Positions 7,801-16,029 of a stretch of 64,000 nt of DNA are shown here, piece by piece; positions within the stretch are counted from its first letter, which is position 1; every line of letters begins with the position of its first letter. Both the position numbers and the translations under genes were made by a program. Origin of the DNA: Granulicella aggregans. Lineage in GTDB: Bacteria; Acidobacteriota; Terriglobia; Terriglobales; Acidobacteriaceae. Below the pieces are notes generated by a model, which was given only the letters and a program-made list of their open reading frames with translations, ran no database searches and had not been told where the DNA came from. The stretch spans positions 1 through 64,000 of the forward strand of contig NZ_JAGSYE010000004.1 in assembly GCF_025685565.1 (NCBI RefSeq), read 5' to 3'.

Positions 7801-8346
7801 ATGGCGGCACGATTCAAAGAGAAGTACAACAACGAGATCAAGCAGGCGATCGCGAAGGAACTGAACATCGAGAACGCGATGGCGATTCCGAAGCTTGAGA
7901 AGATCGTCATCAACATGGGTCTGGGCGAAGCGACCCAGAACGTCAAGATCATGGACCCGCTCGTGGCTGATCTTGCTGCGATCGCCGGACAGAAGCCGGT
8001 TACGACTAAGGCGAAGAAGTCCATCGCGGCCTTCAAGGTTCGCGAGGGCATGCCCATCGGAGCGATGGTTACCCTGCGCGGCGATGCCATGTACGAGTTC
8101 CTGGACCGCCTGATTTCGATCGCGCTTCCGCGTGTTCGTGACTTCAAGGGTGTTTCGGCAAAGAGCTTCGATGGACGCGGCAACTACACGCTGGGTCTGC
8201 GCGATCAGCTCATCTTCGCTGAGATCGACTATGCGAAGGTTGACAAGCTCAAGGGCATGAACGTGACCATCGTGACGACCGCCAAGGACGATAATGGCGC
8301 TCGCACGCTGCTCAAAGCGTTCGGTATGCCCTTCCGTACTGCCTAA
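7801..8346 (+). CDS. rplE: 50S ribosomal protein L5
   Basis: L5 holds 5S rRNA and touches P-site tRNA. The 181-residue product starts AARFKEKYNNEIKQAIAKE and has NPxLGEA-like VINMGLGEATQNVKIMD, then KPVTTKAKKSIAAFKVREG and GVSAKSFDGRGNYTLGLRDQ. A GTG at 7777 in frame would add eight residues (EKAKRAI); the ATG at 7801 is chosen because MAAR fits the family and GAAGAGAG lies just upstream. The end is FGMPFRTA. Confidence 0.95.
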   Translation: MAARFKEKYNNEIKQAIAKELNIENAMAIPKLEKIVINMGLGEATQNVKIMDPLVADLAAIAGQKPVTTKAKKSIAAFKVREGMPIGAMVTLRGDAMYEFLDRLISIALPRVRDFKGVSAKSFDGRGNYTLGLRDQLIFAEIDYAKVDKLKGMNVTIVTTAKDDNGARTLLKAFGMPFRTA

Positions 8347-8412
8347 GCGTTAGAAACAGGCAGAACAAGTTCGGTGAAATCCACAAGTTTCGCGTAGAAT
8401 TGAAAGAGAGTT

Positions 8413-8598
8413 ATGGCAACTACAGCAAAGCGCGTCAAAGACGCACGAGTTCCGAAGTTCAAGTCCCGCCAGCACAACCGTTGCCAGATCTGCGGTCGTC
8501 CTCGCGCTTTCCTGCGTAAGTTCGGCGTCTGCCGTCTCTGCTTCCGTTCGCTCGCCCTCAAGGGTGAGATTCCGGGTGTTGTGAAGTCCAGCTGGTAA
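8413..8598 (+). CDS. rpsZ: 30S ribosomal protein S14, zinc-binding type Z
   Basis: S14 is a 30S head protein. This 61-residue form is the short zinc-ribbon type, with Cys24, Cys27, Cys40 and Cys43 (CQIC and CRLC pairs), rather than the long zinc-free form found in E. coli. The rest reads SRQHNRCQICGRPRAFLRKF and LALKGEIPGVVKSSW, typical of the family. GAAAGAGAG precedes the ATG. Together with S4 and L36 here it shows that this organism uses zinc-containing versions of these proteins. Confidence 0.97.
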   Translation: MATTAKRVKDARVPKFKSRQHNRCQICGRPRAFLRKFGVCRLCFRSLALKGEIPGVVKSSW

Positions 8599-8609
8599 TT
8601 CCGTTTGAC

Positions 8610-8637
8610 GCGGGCTCGGCGCAAAGCTGAAGCCCGC
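8610..8637 (+). other. Hairpin in rpsZ-rpsH spacer
   Basis: GCGGGCT pairs with AGCCCGC around a 14-base loop, followed by AAAACTCC rather than a T-run. The 185-base spacer otherwise has no ORF. It may be a processing or regulatory hairpin; its function is unknown. Confidence 0.45.
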
Positions 8638-8783
8638 AAAACTCCAGAGACCTCATTTCGTTGCTTCTTCGGGAGCTTCAGAGTGCAGAAGTCTGGACGT
8701 AACAAGTAGCAACATTTCCGCTGGTTCTCACGAGTGCTTTCACAAAAGGCAAGCGCGAGCGAACGGGGAATGAAGGAGAATTG

Positions 8784-9182
8784 ATGAACCTGACCGACCC
8801 AGTAGCAGATTTTTTGACCCGTATCCGCAACTCCGTCCGTGCCCGCCACCAGAAGCTTGACGTTCCCGCCTCGAAGTTGAAGGCGGAGATCGCTCGCATT
8901 CTGAAGGAAGAGGGTTACATCGCGAACTTCAAGCCTGCTGAAGAGAACGGCATGAAGGTGATCCGCGTGTACCTGAAGTACGGCCCGAACAACGAGTCCG
9001 TCATTCGCGACCTGAAGCGCATCTCGCGTCCCGGTTGCCGTGTTTACCTTGGCCGCGATGAGATTCGTCGCGTGCAGGGTGGACTTGGTATCTCGATCAT
9101 GACGACCCCGAAGGGTGTTATGACTGGCCGCCAGGCTCGCCGTGAAGGCGTTGGCGGAGAGATTCTCGCCGAAGTTTGGTAA
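8784..9182 (+). CDS. rpsH: 30S ribosomal protein S8
   Basis: S8 is a primary 16S rRNA binder; in E. coli it represses the spc operon. The 132-residue product reads NLTDPVADFLTRIRNSVRAR at the start and GGLGISIMTTPKGVMTGRQA near the end, with the family ending GGEILAEVW. AAGGAG lies five bases before the ATG at 8784; a TTG directly before it (8781) is less likely. Whether an S8-binding mRNA site exists before rplE was not found by eye. Confidence 0.96.
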   Translation: MNLTDPVADFLTRIRNSVRARHQKLDVPASKLKAEIARILKEEGYIANFKPAEENGMKVIRVYLKYGPNNESVIRDLKRISRPGCRVYLGRDEIRRVQGGLGISIMTTPKGVMTGRQARREGVGGEILAEVW

Positions 9183-9286
9183 TTCTTTTTGGATTTAGGG
9201 AGTACGGCGTGAGATATCGCCGGGCTGCAGTGGAACTTATCGGTTTCGACTCATAAGGGACTCGCAAGCCACATAAGGATTCGTAT

Positions 9287-9832
9287 ATGTCACGTATTGG
9301 TAAGAAGCCGATTCCGCTTCCGGCGGGCGTCAAGTGGACCGTCAACGAAGAGGGCACCTCTGTTCTTGTCGAAGGCCCGAAGGGCAAGGTCAACGCGATA
9401 CTTCCTGGCGGCATCAAGCTCGTCGTCAAAGAGGGCAACCTTATCGCCGAGCGCGAGAACGATAAGCAGGCTGCGTTTCACGGGCTTGCTCGTGCGCTTG
9501 TGTTCAACGCGGTCACTGGCGTTACGACCGGCTGGACCAAAGAGATCGACATCGTCGGTATCGGATACCGTGCGGAGTTGAAGGGCAAGAACATGGTTGT
9601 GTTCACGCTCGGCTACTCCCACCCGATCGAGTTCCCGCTGCCTACCGGCATCGAGGTAACGATCGATCCGAAGCAGACTCACCTTACCGTTTCGGGCATC
9701 GATCGCCAGAAGGTCGGTCAGATTGCCGCCGACATGCGTTCGCTGCGTAAGCCTGATCCGTACAAGAACAAGGGCGTCCGCTACACCGGTGAGAAGCTGA
9801 AGAAGAAGGTCGGAAAGACCGGCGCCAAGTAA
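9287..9832 (+). CDS. rplF: 50S ribosomal protein L6
   Basis: L6 stabilises the sarcin-ricin loop region. The 181-residue product has SRIGKKPIPLPAGVKW, the mid motif GVTTGWTKEIDIVGIGYRAE and the C-terminal signature RKPDPYKNKGVRYTGEKLKK. Two tandem L6 folds are expected from the length, which is normal. The gene begins 104 bases after rpsH; the spacer contains ACATAAGGATTCGT with an AAGGA Shine-Dalgarno. Confidence 0.97.
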   Translation: MSRIGKKPIPLPAGVKWTVNEEGTSVLVEGPKGKVNAILPGGIKLVVKEGNLIAERENDKQAAFHGLARALVFNAVTGVTTGWTKEIDIVGIGYRAELKGKNMVVFTLGYSHPIEFPLPTGIEVTIDPKQTHLTVSGIDRQKVGQIAADMRSLRKPDPYKNKGVRYTGEKLKKKVGKTGAK

Positions 9833-9838
9833 AATTTA

Positions 9839-9864
9839 GGGGCCAGGGCTAGCGTCCTGGTCCC
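9839..9864 (+). other. Hairpin in rplF-rplR spacer
   Basis: GGGGCCAGG and CCTGGTCCC form a 9-bp stem with one G-U pair around CTAGCGT-type loop bases, starting six bases after the rplF stop. It is followed by ACAAAAAG, so on the + strand it is not a canonical terminator. It could protect the upstream mRNA. Confidence 0.5.
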
Positions 9865-9928
9865 ACAAAAAGAGATAGAGACCGAACGTCATCAGCACTC
9901 TGGTGACGCTACTAGGAAGGAAAAGAAA

Positions 9929-10294
9929 ATGATTAATCCTCGTCAACGCAATGTCATTCGCCAGCGCGTTCACACGCGCATCCGCGAGAAGATGTCGGGC
10001 ACCGCAGAGCGTCCGCGTCTGAACGTTTATCGCTCGCTCAACCACATCTACACGCAGCTGATCGACGACCTGAACGGCGTCACGATCGCTTCGGCTTCGT
10101 CGATGGGCAAGAAGGGCGAAGAGAAGGTCTACGGCGGCAACGTCGAGGCTGCAAAGGCTGTCGGCAAGCTGATCGCTGAGCGCGCTCTCGAGAAGGGCAT
10201 CAAGAAGATTGTGTTCGATCGCGGCGGCTACCTGTATCACGGCCGCGTGAAGGCTCTCGCTGATGCGGCCCGCGAAGCTGGGCTCGACTTCTAA
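9929..10294 (+). CDS. rplR: 50S ribosomal protein L18
   Basis: L18 binds 5S rRNA in the central protuberance. The 121-residue product contains the family motifs RLNVYRSLNHIYTQLIDD, GKLIAERALEKGIKKIVFDR and GYLYHGRVKALADAAREAGL. AAGGAAAAGAAA precedes the ATG. Length is normal and no anomaly is seen. Confidence 0.97.
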   Translation: MINPRQRNVIRQRVHTRIREKMSGTAERPRLNVYRSLNHIYTQLIDDLNGVTIASASSMGKKGEEKVYGGNVEAAKAVGKLIAERALEKGIKKIVFDRGGYLYHGRVKALADAAREAGLDF

Positions 10295-10342
10295 AGGTTC
10301 TTTAGGCGCCTGGATAGGCAGCCAGAAAGCTGGGAAAGAAAT

Positions 10343-10852
10343 ATGGCAGTTATCAAGAAAAAGATTGACGCAAACCGGCTGAACCTGAAGGACGAGGTTG
10401 TTTCGATCAACCGCGTGACCAAGGTCGTCAAGGGCGGTAAGAATATGTCCTTCGCCGCGCTGGTTGTGGTGGGTGACGCCGGTGAAGGCGTTGTGGGCTA
10501 CGGTTCGGGCAAGGCTAAGGAAGTTCCCCAGGCGATTCGCAAGGGGATTGAGTCGGCCAAGAAGAACCTGTTCAAGATCAACCTGACCGAGACCACGATC
10601 CCTCACCAGGTGCTTGGGCACTTCGGCGCAGGTTCGGTGATGTTGAAGCCGGCGCCGGAAGGTACCGGAGTCATCGCCGGCAAGACGGTTCGCGCCGTCA
10701 TGACCTCGGCTGGTATTCAGAACGTGCTGACGAAGTCGCTCGGTACGGCGAACCCGCACAACGTGATCAAGGCGACGTTTGACGCGCTGATCCAGTTGCG
10801 CAACAAGAGCGAAGTTGCTGCGCTGCGTGGCAAGGCTGAAGACGAGCTCTAA
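10343..10852 (+). CDS. rpsE: 30S ribosomal protein S5
   Basis: S5 contributes to decoding fidelity and mRNA helicase activity. The 169-residue product shows the double-stranded-RNA-binding-like N-domain EVVSINRVTKVVKGGKNMSF, then GYGSGKAKEVPQAIRKGIE and the C-domain VIAGKTVRAVMTSAGIQNVL. GGGAAAGAAAT precedes the ATG. Length is typical. Confidence 0.97.
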   Translation: MAVIKKKIDANRLNLKDEVVSINRVTKVVKGGKNMSFAALVVVGDAGEGVVGYGSGKAKEVPQAIRKGIESAKKNLFKINLTETTIPHQVLGHFGAGSVMLKPAPEGTGVIAGKTVRAVMTSAGIQNVLTKSLGTANPHNVIKATFDALIQLRNKSEVAALRGKAEDEL

Positions 10853-10863
10853 AGACAGTTTTA

Positions 10864-10891
10864 GGTTGTACGTTTTGCGTTGTAAGTAAAG
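10864..10891 (+). repeat. Short degenerate GTTGTAAGT intergenic repeat, copy 2
   Basis: GGTTGTACGTTTTGCGTTGT continuing AAGTAAAG, closely like the copy at 875-908. It lies in the 69-base rpsE-rpmD spacer. Confidence 0.55.
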
Positions 10892-10921
10892 ACGCGGACG
10901 GCAACTATCAGGAGAATAGTT

Positions 10922-11113
10922 ATGGCAGATACAAATGCAGTCGCGAAGATTAAGCTGCAGTACTTCCGGTCCAAGATCTGCACGCCGGTAAAGCACAAGC
11001 TCGTCATCAAGGGCCTCGGCTTTACCCGGTTGAACCAGATTGTCGAACGCGAGGACACACCTTCCGTTCGCGGCATGGTGGCGAAGGTTCCGCACCTGGT
11101 TCGCTACGTCTAA
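10922..11113 (+). CDS. rpmD: 50S ribosomal protein L30
   Basis: L30 is a small 50S surface protein. The 63-residue product reads KLQYFRSKICTPVKHKLVIK then GLGFTRLNQIVEREDTPSVR and GMVAKVPHLVRYV, a clear match. The family sometimes lacks this gene; here it is present in its standard place between rpsE and rplO. AGGAGAATAGTT gives the Shine-Dalgarno. Confidence 0.96.
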   Translation: MADTNAVAKIKLQYFRSKICTPVKHKLVIKGLGFTRLNQIVEREDTPSVRGMVAKVPHLVRYV

Positions 11114-11194
11114 GGGCAGGAAATAACCCGCAACACAAAATCAAATGCGAGTCGGCCAGCTTCGGGCTGCCGGCGTTATAGCGAGGAAATAGAA

Positions 11195-11671
11195 ATGGCA
11201 ATCCGTAATCTTTCCAATCTGCGCGCTCCGAAAAAGGCGAATGAGAACAAGAAGCGTGTCGGCCGCGGTATGGGTTCGGGCATGGGTAAGACCTCGACCC
11301 GCGGACACAAGGGTCAGGGATCGCGCTCGGGTTCGAGCCTAATGCGTGGCTTCGAGGGCGGCCAGATGCCGCTGCACCGCCGTCTGCCGAAGCGCGGCTT
11401 CACCAACATCTTCCGCGTCGAGTACACCGTCCTCGGTCTCGACCGCGTGGCTGAGCTGGTCGCTGAGCATGGCGCGATCGAGTTCACGCTCGAGAAGATC
11501 GTTGAGCTGAACCTGCTTCGCCGGAAAAACGGTCTGATCAAGGTTCTGAAGAATGGCGAGATCAGCTCACCTGTAACGATCCATGCCCACAAGTTTTCGA
11601 AGTCGGCTAAGGAAGCGATCGAGAAGGCTGGCGGCAAGGCGATCGTGATCGGCGAAGTCGCTGCTGCGTAA
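11195..11671 (+). CDS. rplO: 50S ribosomal protein L15
   Basis: L15 is a late-assembly 50S protein. The 158-residue product has the flexible, Gly-rich N-terminal arm RVGRGMGSGMGKTSTRGHKG, then GGQMPLHRRLPKRGFTNIFR, and a C-terminal VTIHAHKFSKSAKEAIEKAG. Length is normal. GCGAGGAAATAGAA is the Shine-Dalgarno region. A strong hairpin follows the gene. Confidence 0.97.
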   Translation: MAIRNLSNLRAPKKANENKKRVGRGMGSGMGKTSTRGHKGQGSRSGSSLMRGFEGGQMPLHRRLPKRGFTNIFRVEYTVLGLDRVAELVAEHGAIEFTLEKIVELNLLRRKNGLIKVLKNGEISSPVTIHAHKFSKSAKEAIEKAGGKAIVIGEVAAA

Positions 11672-11698
11672 GAGTTACTAAGGACTTATCTGGAAATG

Positions 11699-11728
11699 GT
11701 GAGGCCAGGCGAGCATGCCTGGCCTCAC
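11699..11728 (+). terminator. Perfect 12-bp hairpin between rplO and secY
   Basis: GTGAGGCCAGGC and GCCTGGCCTCAC pair perfectly around GAGCAT. No T-run follows (GCGGTAGAATG), so full rho-independent termination is doubtful; attenuation or mRNA 3'-end protection before secY is more likely. Confidence 0.6.
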
Positions 11729-11795
11729 GCGGTAGAATGATCCCAGTAAAACACTTCTTCAAACTTGCCCTAGCCCCCGAGGTTCCAGAGTTCTG

Positions 11796-13205
11796 ATGTT
11801 TGACAAAATCGCCAACATCTTTCGTATCCCCGACCTCCGCAAGCGCGTTCTTTTCACGCTAGGTCTCCTCGCTGTATACCGTCTTGGCGCGCATATCCCG
11901 ACACCGGGCATCAATGCTGACCTGCTGGCACAGTTCTTTAACCAGAACTCGGGTTCCGCGCTTGGCCTAGTCGACCTGTTCTCGGGCGGAAACCTGCGTA
12001 AGCTGACGGTCTTCGCGCTGGGCATCATGCCGTACATTACGGCGTCGATCATCTTCCAGTTGCTTACGGTGATCTATGAACCGTTGGCGAAGCTGCAGAA
12101 GGAAGGCGAGCTTGGCCGCCGCAAGATCACTCAGTGGACCCGCTATGTGACGGTGCTGCTTGCGATTGTTCAGTCGAGCGCGATTGCGGTCTCGCTGACG
12201 AGCACCCAGACCGGTTCACCGATGGTGACCATCTCGCATCTACTCTTCGTTCCGCTCTGCGTGCTGACGCTGACGACGGGAACGGCGTTCATCATGTGGC
12301 TGGGAGAGCAGATCACGGAGCGCGGTATTGGCAATGGTATGTCGCTGCTGATCTTCACGGGTATCGTGGTCGGTCTGCCGCGTGGCATCGAAGACCTTTA
12401 CGTAAAGGTTCGCGATAATGCGTGGGGTGCTTTGACTCCGCTTGCTGTGATCATCCTCGTCGTGGGCATGATCGCGGTGGTTGCGTTCATCGTGTTCGTC
12501 GAGAAGTCGGAGCGCCGGATTCCGGTGCAATATGCGAAGCGTATTGTTGGCCGCAAGATGATGGGCGGGCAGTCAACGCACCTTCCGCTGAAGGTGAACT
12601 CTGGTGGAGTGATGCCGGTCATCTTCGCGAGCTCGATCCTGTCTGTGCCGCTGCTATTTGGTGGCGTGAACTGGTTCGGGACGCCGCTGCGCGAGACTTC
12701 CTTCTTTGGCCCCATCTTCAAAAACATCGCTCCGAGTGAGCCGATGTACGAGTTGATCTTCATCGTTGCGATCATCTTCTTCGCTTACTTCTACATCTCG
12801 ATCGTCTTCCGTCCGGATGACATTGCGGACAACATGCGGAAGTACGGCGGGTTCATTCCTGGCATTCGTCCGGGTAATCGTACGCGCGACTTCATCAACG
12901 ATGTGCTGACGCGGATCACGCTGGTTGGCGCGATCTACCTGATCATCATCTCGCTGGTGCCGACGCTGCTGATCAGTGGTATTCACTTCAACCATCTTTG
13001 GTTGATCGGGCCGGTGTTTGACCGCCTGCCGACGTGGATGACCAATGGTTTGGGCGTGAACTTCTACTTTGGTGGAACTTCGTTGCTGATCGTTGTCGGC
13101 GTGGCGATGGATACGGTACAGCAGATTGAATCGCAGTTGATCATGCGGCACTATGACGGATTTACGCCGAAGTCTGGCCGCATCCGTGGCCGCAAGAGCT
13201 GGTAA
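11796..13205 (+). CDS. secY: Protein translocase subunit SecY
   Basis: SecY is the channel of the Sec translocon, threading unfolded exported proteins and inserting membrane proteins with SecE and SecG. The 469-residue product begins FDKIANIFRIPDLRKRVLFT, has the plug region GLVDLFSGGNLRKLTVFALG, IMPYITASIIFQLL and the cytoplasmic loop ERRIPVQYAKRIVGRKMMGG, and about ten membrane segments are evident. The C-terminal loop reads GFIPGIRPGNRT. Length is slightly above E. coli SecY (443). It lies after rplO and nine bases before adk, as in many spc operons. Confidence 0.97.
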   Translation: MFDKIANIFRIPDLRKRVLFTLGLLAVYRLGAHIPTPGINADLLAQFFNQNSGSALGLVDLFSGGNLRKLTVFALGIMPYITASIIFQLLTVIYEPLAKLQKEGELGRRKITQWTRYVTVLLAIVQSSAIAVSLTSTQTGSPMVTISHLLFVPLCVLTLTTGTAFIMWLGEQITERGIGNGMSLLIFTGIVVGLPRGIEDLYVKVRDNAWGALTPLAVIILVVGMIAVVAFIVFVEKSERRIPVQYAKRIVGRKMMGGQSTHLPLKVNSGGVMPVIFASSILSVPLLFGGVNWFGTPLRETSFFGPIFKNIAPSEPMYELIFIVAIIFFAYFYISIVFRPDDIADNMRKYGGFIPGIRPGNRTRDFINDVLTRITLVGAIYLIIISLVPTLLISGIHFNHLWLIGPVFDRLPTWMTNGLGVNFYFGGTSLLIVVGVAMDTVQQIESQLIMRHYDGFTPKSGRIRGRKSW

Positions 13206-13214
13206 GGAAACGCA

Positions 13215-13967
13215 TTGACAGATTCCACACAGACACAACCGGCTCCGGCAGATGATTTCCTGCCCGGGCCGGTTCTTCTTCTTGGCGCTCCCGGAGTGGG
13301 TAAGGGTACGCAGGCGCAGATCCTGATGGAGCAGCACGGGATTCCGCAGATCTCGACGGGTGAGATATTGCGGAAGAACATTGCTGATGGGACAGAGCTT
13401 GGCCTGAAGGCGAAGGGGCTGATGGACCAGGGCCTTTTTGTTGACGACGAGACGGTGAACGGTATGGTTGCGGCTCGGCTGCATGAGCCGGGTGTCGAGC
13501 GCGGGTTCATTCTCGACGGCTACCCCAGGACGCTGGCGCAGGCGGGGTTCATCGACAGCCTGCTGGAGATTCATAAGGCTTCGGGCGTGGCGCATGGATC
13601 GCTGAACCTGCCACTGCTGGCGGTGAGCATTAGGGTTGAAGAGCAGGAACTGCTAAAGCGGATTACCGGGCGACGGATCTGCCCGACTTGCAAGCGAAGC
13701 TACAACATCTATGCTCAGCCTCCTTTGAAAGAGGGCGTCTGCGATGTCGAGGGTAGCGAGCTGGTCCAGCGGCCGGACGATACGGAAGAGACCTTTCGCG
13801 AACGCATGGTGGAGTACAACGCAAAGACGGCGCATGTGATCGAGCACTATCGTGGCCGCGGGTGCTTTGCAGAAGTCGATGGCGAGAGGCCGGTTGCAGA
13901 AGTGACGGCTAGTGTCGTTGCGGCCCTGAAGAGTCTTCGTGCTGCGGAAATGGTTACGAAGGGATAG
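13215..13967 (+). CDS. adk: Adenylate kinase with a Cys3-Glu LID
   Basis: Adenylate kinase interconverts ATP + AMP and 2 ADP in the cytoplasm. The P-loop LLLGAPGVGKGTQAQ sits near residue 23, followed by the AMP-binding GLFVDDETVNGMVAARL and FILDGYPRTLAQA. The LID (residues 154-195) has Cys156, Cys159 and Cys176, but the fourth zinc position is Glu179. The start is TTG at 13215 with AAGGAA upstream; there is no ATG near the family start, and a 15-residue N-terminal extension results. At 250 residues it is longer than the usual 187-220. Confidence 0.93.
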   Translation: MTDSTQTQPAPADDFLPGPVLLLGAPGVGKGTQAQILMEQHGIPQISTGEILRKNIADGTELGLKAKGLMDQGLFVDDETVNGMVAARLHEPGVERGFILDGYPRTLAQAGFIDSLLEIHKASGVAHGSLNLPLLAVSIRVEEQELLKRITGRRICPTCKRSYNIYAQPPLKEGVCDVEGSELVQRPDDTEETFRERMVEYNAKTAHVIEHYRGRGCFAEVDGERPVAEVTASVVAALKSLRAAEMVTKG

Positions 13968-14013
13968 AAGCGTACCTCAGCGGCTAAAGCCGCGGGGCGG
14001 GCGAAGCTCTGAT

Positions 14014-14036
14014 GGCACGGCTGAAGCCGTGCCTTT
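14014..14036 (+). terminator. GGCACGGC hairpin between adk and map
   Basis: GGCACGGC-TGAA-GCCGTGCC is a perfect 8-bp stem followed by TTTC. A smaller copy, GCGGC-TAAA-GCCGC, lies just before it at 13980-13993. It could be a weak terminator for adk or a short palindromic repeat; both readings fit. Confidence 0.5.
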
Positions 14037-14083
14037 CAGCGAGACGAAGATCGTAGTGTGTCTTCGCTCCATCTAAAGGATCT

Positions 14084-14836
14084 ATGGCGATTGTGATTAA
14101 AACCCGGGCTGAGATTGAGAAGATGCGGGAGTCAGGCAAGCTGCTTCGGCAGGTGCATGATGTGCTCGCGCCGCTGGTTGTGCCGGGTGCTACGACGATG
14201 GATCTGGAGAACGCCGCGAACGCGAAGATCGCGACATGGCCCGGGGTGAAGGCTGCGTTCAAGGGGTACCATGGGTTTCCGGCGGCGTTGTGCACGTCCG
14301 TCAATTCGCAGGTGGTGCATGGGATTCCGAACGAGAAGGTTGTGCTGAAGGATGGAGACCTCGTCTCGATCGACTGCGGGCTGATCCTGGACGGGTACTA
14401 CTCGGACGCTGCGGTGAGCTATGCGGTGGGTAAGGCGAGCGCGCAGACGCAGAAGCTGCTGGATGTGACGAAGGCTTCGCTGGAAGAGGCGATCAAGTTT
14501 GCGGTGGTCGGCGGGCGGCTGTTCGATATTGGGGCGGCGGTGCAGACGATGTGCGAGGCTGAGGGATTCGGCGTGGTGCGAGATTTTGTGGGCCATGGCA
14601 TTGGGCGCTCGATGCATGAAGACCCACAGGTGCCGAACTTTGGGACCAAGGGCAAAGGCCCTAGGCTTAAAGAAGGCATGGTGCTGGCGATCGAGCCGAT
14701 GATCAATGCAGGCAAGCCTGATGTGAAGACCCTAAAGGACGGCTGGACGGCGGTTACGGTGGATGGAAGTTACAGCGCCCACTTTGAGCATACGGTCGCT
14801 ATCACAAAAGATGGGCCCTACGTGCTTACCCGCTAG
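14084..14836 (+). CDS. map: Methionine aminopeptidase, type I
   Basis: Removes the initiator Met from nascent proteins, using two divalent metal ions. The 250-residue product has the type I fold with ligand motifs VSIDCGLILDGYYSDAAVSY (two Asp), GHGIGRSMHEDP (His), VLAIEPMI (Glu) and SAHFEHTVAITKDG (Glu). There is no N-terminal zinc or SH3 extension. It starts at an ATG 116 bases after adk; the spacer carries two small palindromes. Its place between adk and infA is the common spc-alpha arrangement. Confidence 0.96.
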   Translation: MAIVIKTRAEIEKMRESGKLLRQVHDVLAPLVVPGATTMDLENAANAKIATWPGVKAAFKGYHGFPAALCTSVNSQVVHGIPNEKVVLKDGDLVSIDCGLILDGYYSDAAVSYAVGKASAQTQKLLDVTKASLEEAIKFAVVGGRLFDIGAAVQTMCEAEGFGVVRDFVGHGIGRSMHEDPQVPNFGTKGKGPRLKEGMVLAIEPMINAGKPDVKTLKDGWTAVTVDGSYSAHFEHTVAITKDGPYVLTR

Positions 14837-14959
14837 GTTTTTCAAGGGAAACAGGGTATCATTAGAGATGCTGCGTGAACCTCGGCTTTCGTGTGCCGTT
14901 GTGATCCAAGCAAATCAACAAGTTTCACGGTTTTGGTTGTTGTTTCCAAGGAGATTGGT

Positions 14960-15178
14960 TTGTCGAAGGAAGATGCAATTGAAGTAATGGCTGTGGTCGT
15001 CGAGACCCTGCCAAACGCGATGTTCAAGGTCGAGCTCGAGAACAAGCATCAGGCGCTCGCGCACGTATCTGGACGTATGCGTAAGAACTTCATCCGCATC
15101 CTCCCCGGTGATCGCGTTGCGATTGAGTTGAGCCCGTACGACCTCAACCGTGGCCGCATCGTCTACCGCTACAAGTAG
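14960..15178 (+). CDS. infA: Translation initiation factor IF-1
   Basis: IF-1 occupies the A site during initiation and aids IF-2 and IF-3. Starting from TTG at 14960, six bases after a perfect AAGGAG, the product is exactly 72 residues, the standard IF-1 length: SKEDAIEVMAVVVETLPNAM then KVELENKHQALAHVSGRMRK and a closing DLNRGRIVYRYK. A longer reading from 14891 would add residues with no family match. The non-ATG start is noteworthy for an essential factor and may keep expression moderate. Confidence 0.95.
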   Translation: MSKEDAIEVMAVVVETLPNAMFKVELENKHQALAHVSGRMRKNFIRILPGDRVAIELSPYDLNRGRIVYRYK

Positions 15179-15310
15179 ACTCTCTCCCCCTGAAGGAATT
15201 TAGCTAATAGCTTCCAAGCGCTAGCTGAAGTAGAAGTTGGGTACTATCGCGCGCCTTCAACCGGCAGTATGCGGTCGAAGGGCGAAAGCTGTTGTTTGAA
15301 GGGAAAGAAC

Positions 15311-15424
15311 ATGAAGGTTCGTGCATCCGTAAAACCGATTTGTGACAAGTGCAAGGTCATCCACCGCCGTGGTGTGGTGCGTGTGATCTGCGAGAACGCC
15401 AAGCATAAACAGCGCCAGGGCTAA
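15311..15424 (+). CDS. rpmJ: 50S ribosomal protein L36, zinc form
   Basis: L36 is the smallest ribosomal protein. The 37-residue product begins KVRASVKPICDKCKVIHRRG and ends ENAKHKQRQG. The zinc ligands Cys11, Cys14, Cys27 and His32 (C-x2-C-x12-C-x4-H) are all present, so this is the C+ form. The ATG follows GAAGGGAAAGAAC. It lies between infA and rpsM, the common position. Confidence 0.97.
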   Translation: MKVRASVKPICDKCKVIHRRGVVRVICENAKHKQRQG

Positions 15425-15439
15425 GTTCGTGGTGGCCTT

Positions 15440-15480
15440 CCCACATCTGGCGATGAAGCTGCCAGATATAGGGCACCCGG
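15440..15480 (+). repeat. Intergenic repeat family A, copy 1
   Basis: CCCACATCTGGCGATGAAGC continuing TGCCAGATATAGGGCACCCGG. ATCTGGC and GCCAGAT pair around GATGAAGCT-type loop bases. It is in the rpmJ-rpsM spacer. The near-identical copy at 30780 shows this subfamily. Confidence 0.8.
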
Positions 15481-15648
15481 ATTTTTGCTGGAGTTGAGAG
15501 CAAGGCTCTAACAGTTTCTGAAGTACCCGGACCCATTGGGCGAGTTAGCCGAAGTCAAGGCTTGCGATGAACCTGGTGGAATCGATCCGCAACCAATTCA
15601 CCCCGCTTCGCGACATGGATTCGCGAGGCCCTACAGAAAAGGAACCCT

Positions 15649-16029
15649 ATGGCACGTATTGCCGGTGTCGATGTCCCGAACAACAAGCAGGCGAAGATCG
15701 GGCTCACGTACATCTTTGGAATTGGCGATTCGCGCGCGATGAAGATCCTCACGAAGGCTGATGTTGACCCTATCGCGAAGATCGGCACGCTCGACGAAGA
15801 CGCTCTGAACCGCATCCGTCAGGTGATCGAAGTTGAGGGCGGCATTGAAGGCGATCTCCGCAAGGACATCTCGCTGAACATCAAGCGCCTGATCGAGATC
15901 CAGTCGTACCGTGGCCTTCGCCATCGCCGCAGCCTCCCGGTTCGCGGACAGCGCACCCACACGAACGCTCGTACCCGCAAGGGCCCCCGCAAGGGCACGG
16001 TTGCCGGTAAGAAGAAGGTGACCAAGTAA
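15649..16029 (+). CDS. rpsM: 30S ribosomal protein S13
   Basis: S13 contacts P-site tRNA and bridges to the 50S. The 126-residue product has ARIAGVDVPNNKQAKIGLTY, the helix-two-turn-helix GTLDEDALNRIRQVIEVEGG, and the tail GLRHRRSLPVRGQRTHTNAR with KGPRKGTVAGKKK. Length is typical. AAAAGGAACCCT precedes the ATG. The stop overlaps the rpsK start by one base (TAATG). Confidence 0.97.
   Translation: MARIAGVDVPNNKQAKIGLTYIFGIGDSRAMKILTKADVDPIAKIGTLDEDALNRIRQVIEVEGGIEGDLRKDISLNIKRLIEIQSYRGLRHRRSLPVRGQRTHTNARTRKGPRKGTVAGKKKVTK

Noticed and set aside
9836..11095. A 419-codon open frame on the minus strand opposite rplR-rpsE-rpmD
   Set aside because: It mirrors conserved ribosomal genes, is Arg/His-rich and matches no family. 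Long antisense frames like this come from the GC-rich codon pattern. Similar cases at 17150-18445, 32575-34173 and 37935-39215 were dropped for the same reason.
13980..13993. GCGGC-TAAA-GCCGC as an independent terminator of adk
   Set aside because: Stem is only 5 bp and no T-run follows. It was kept only as a note beside the larger hairpin at 14014.
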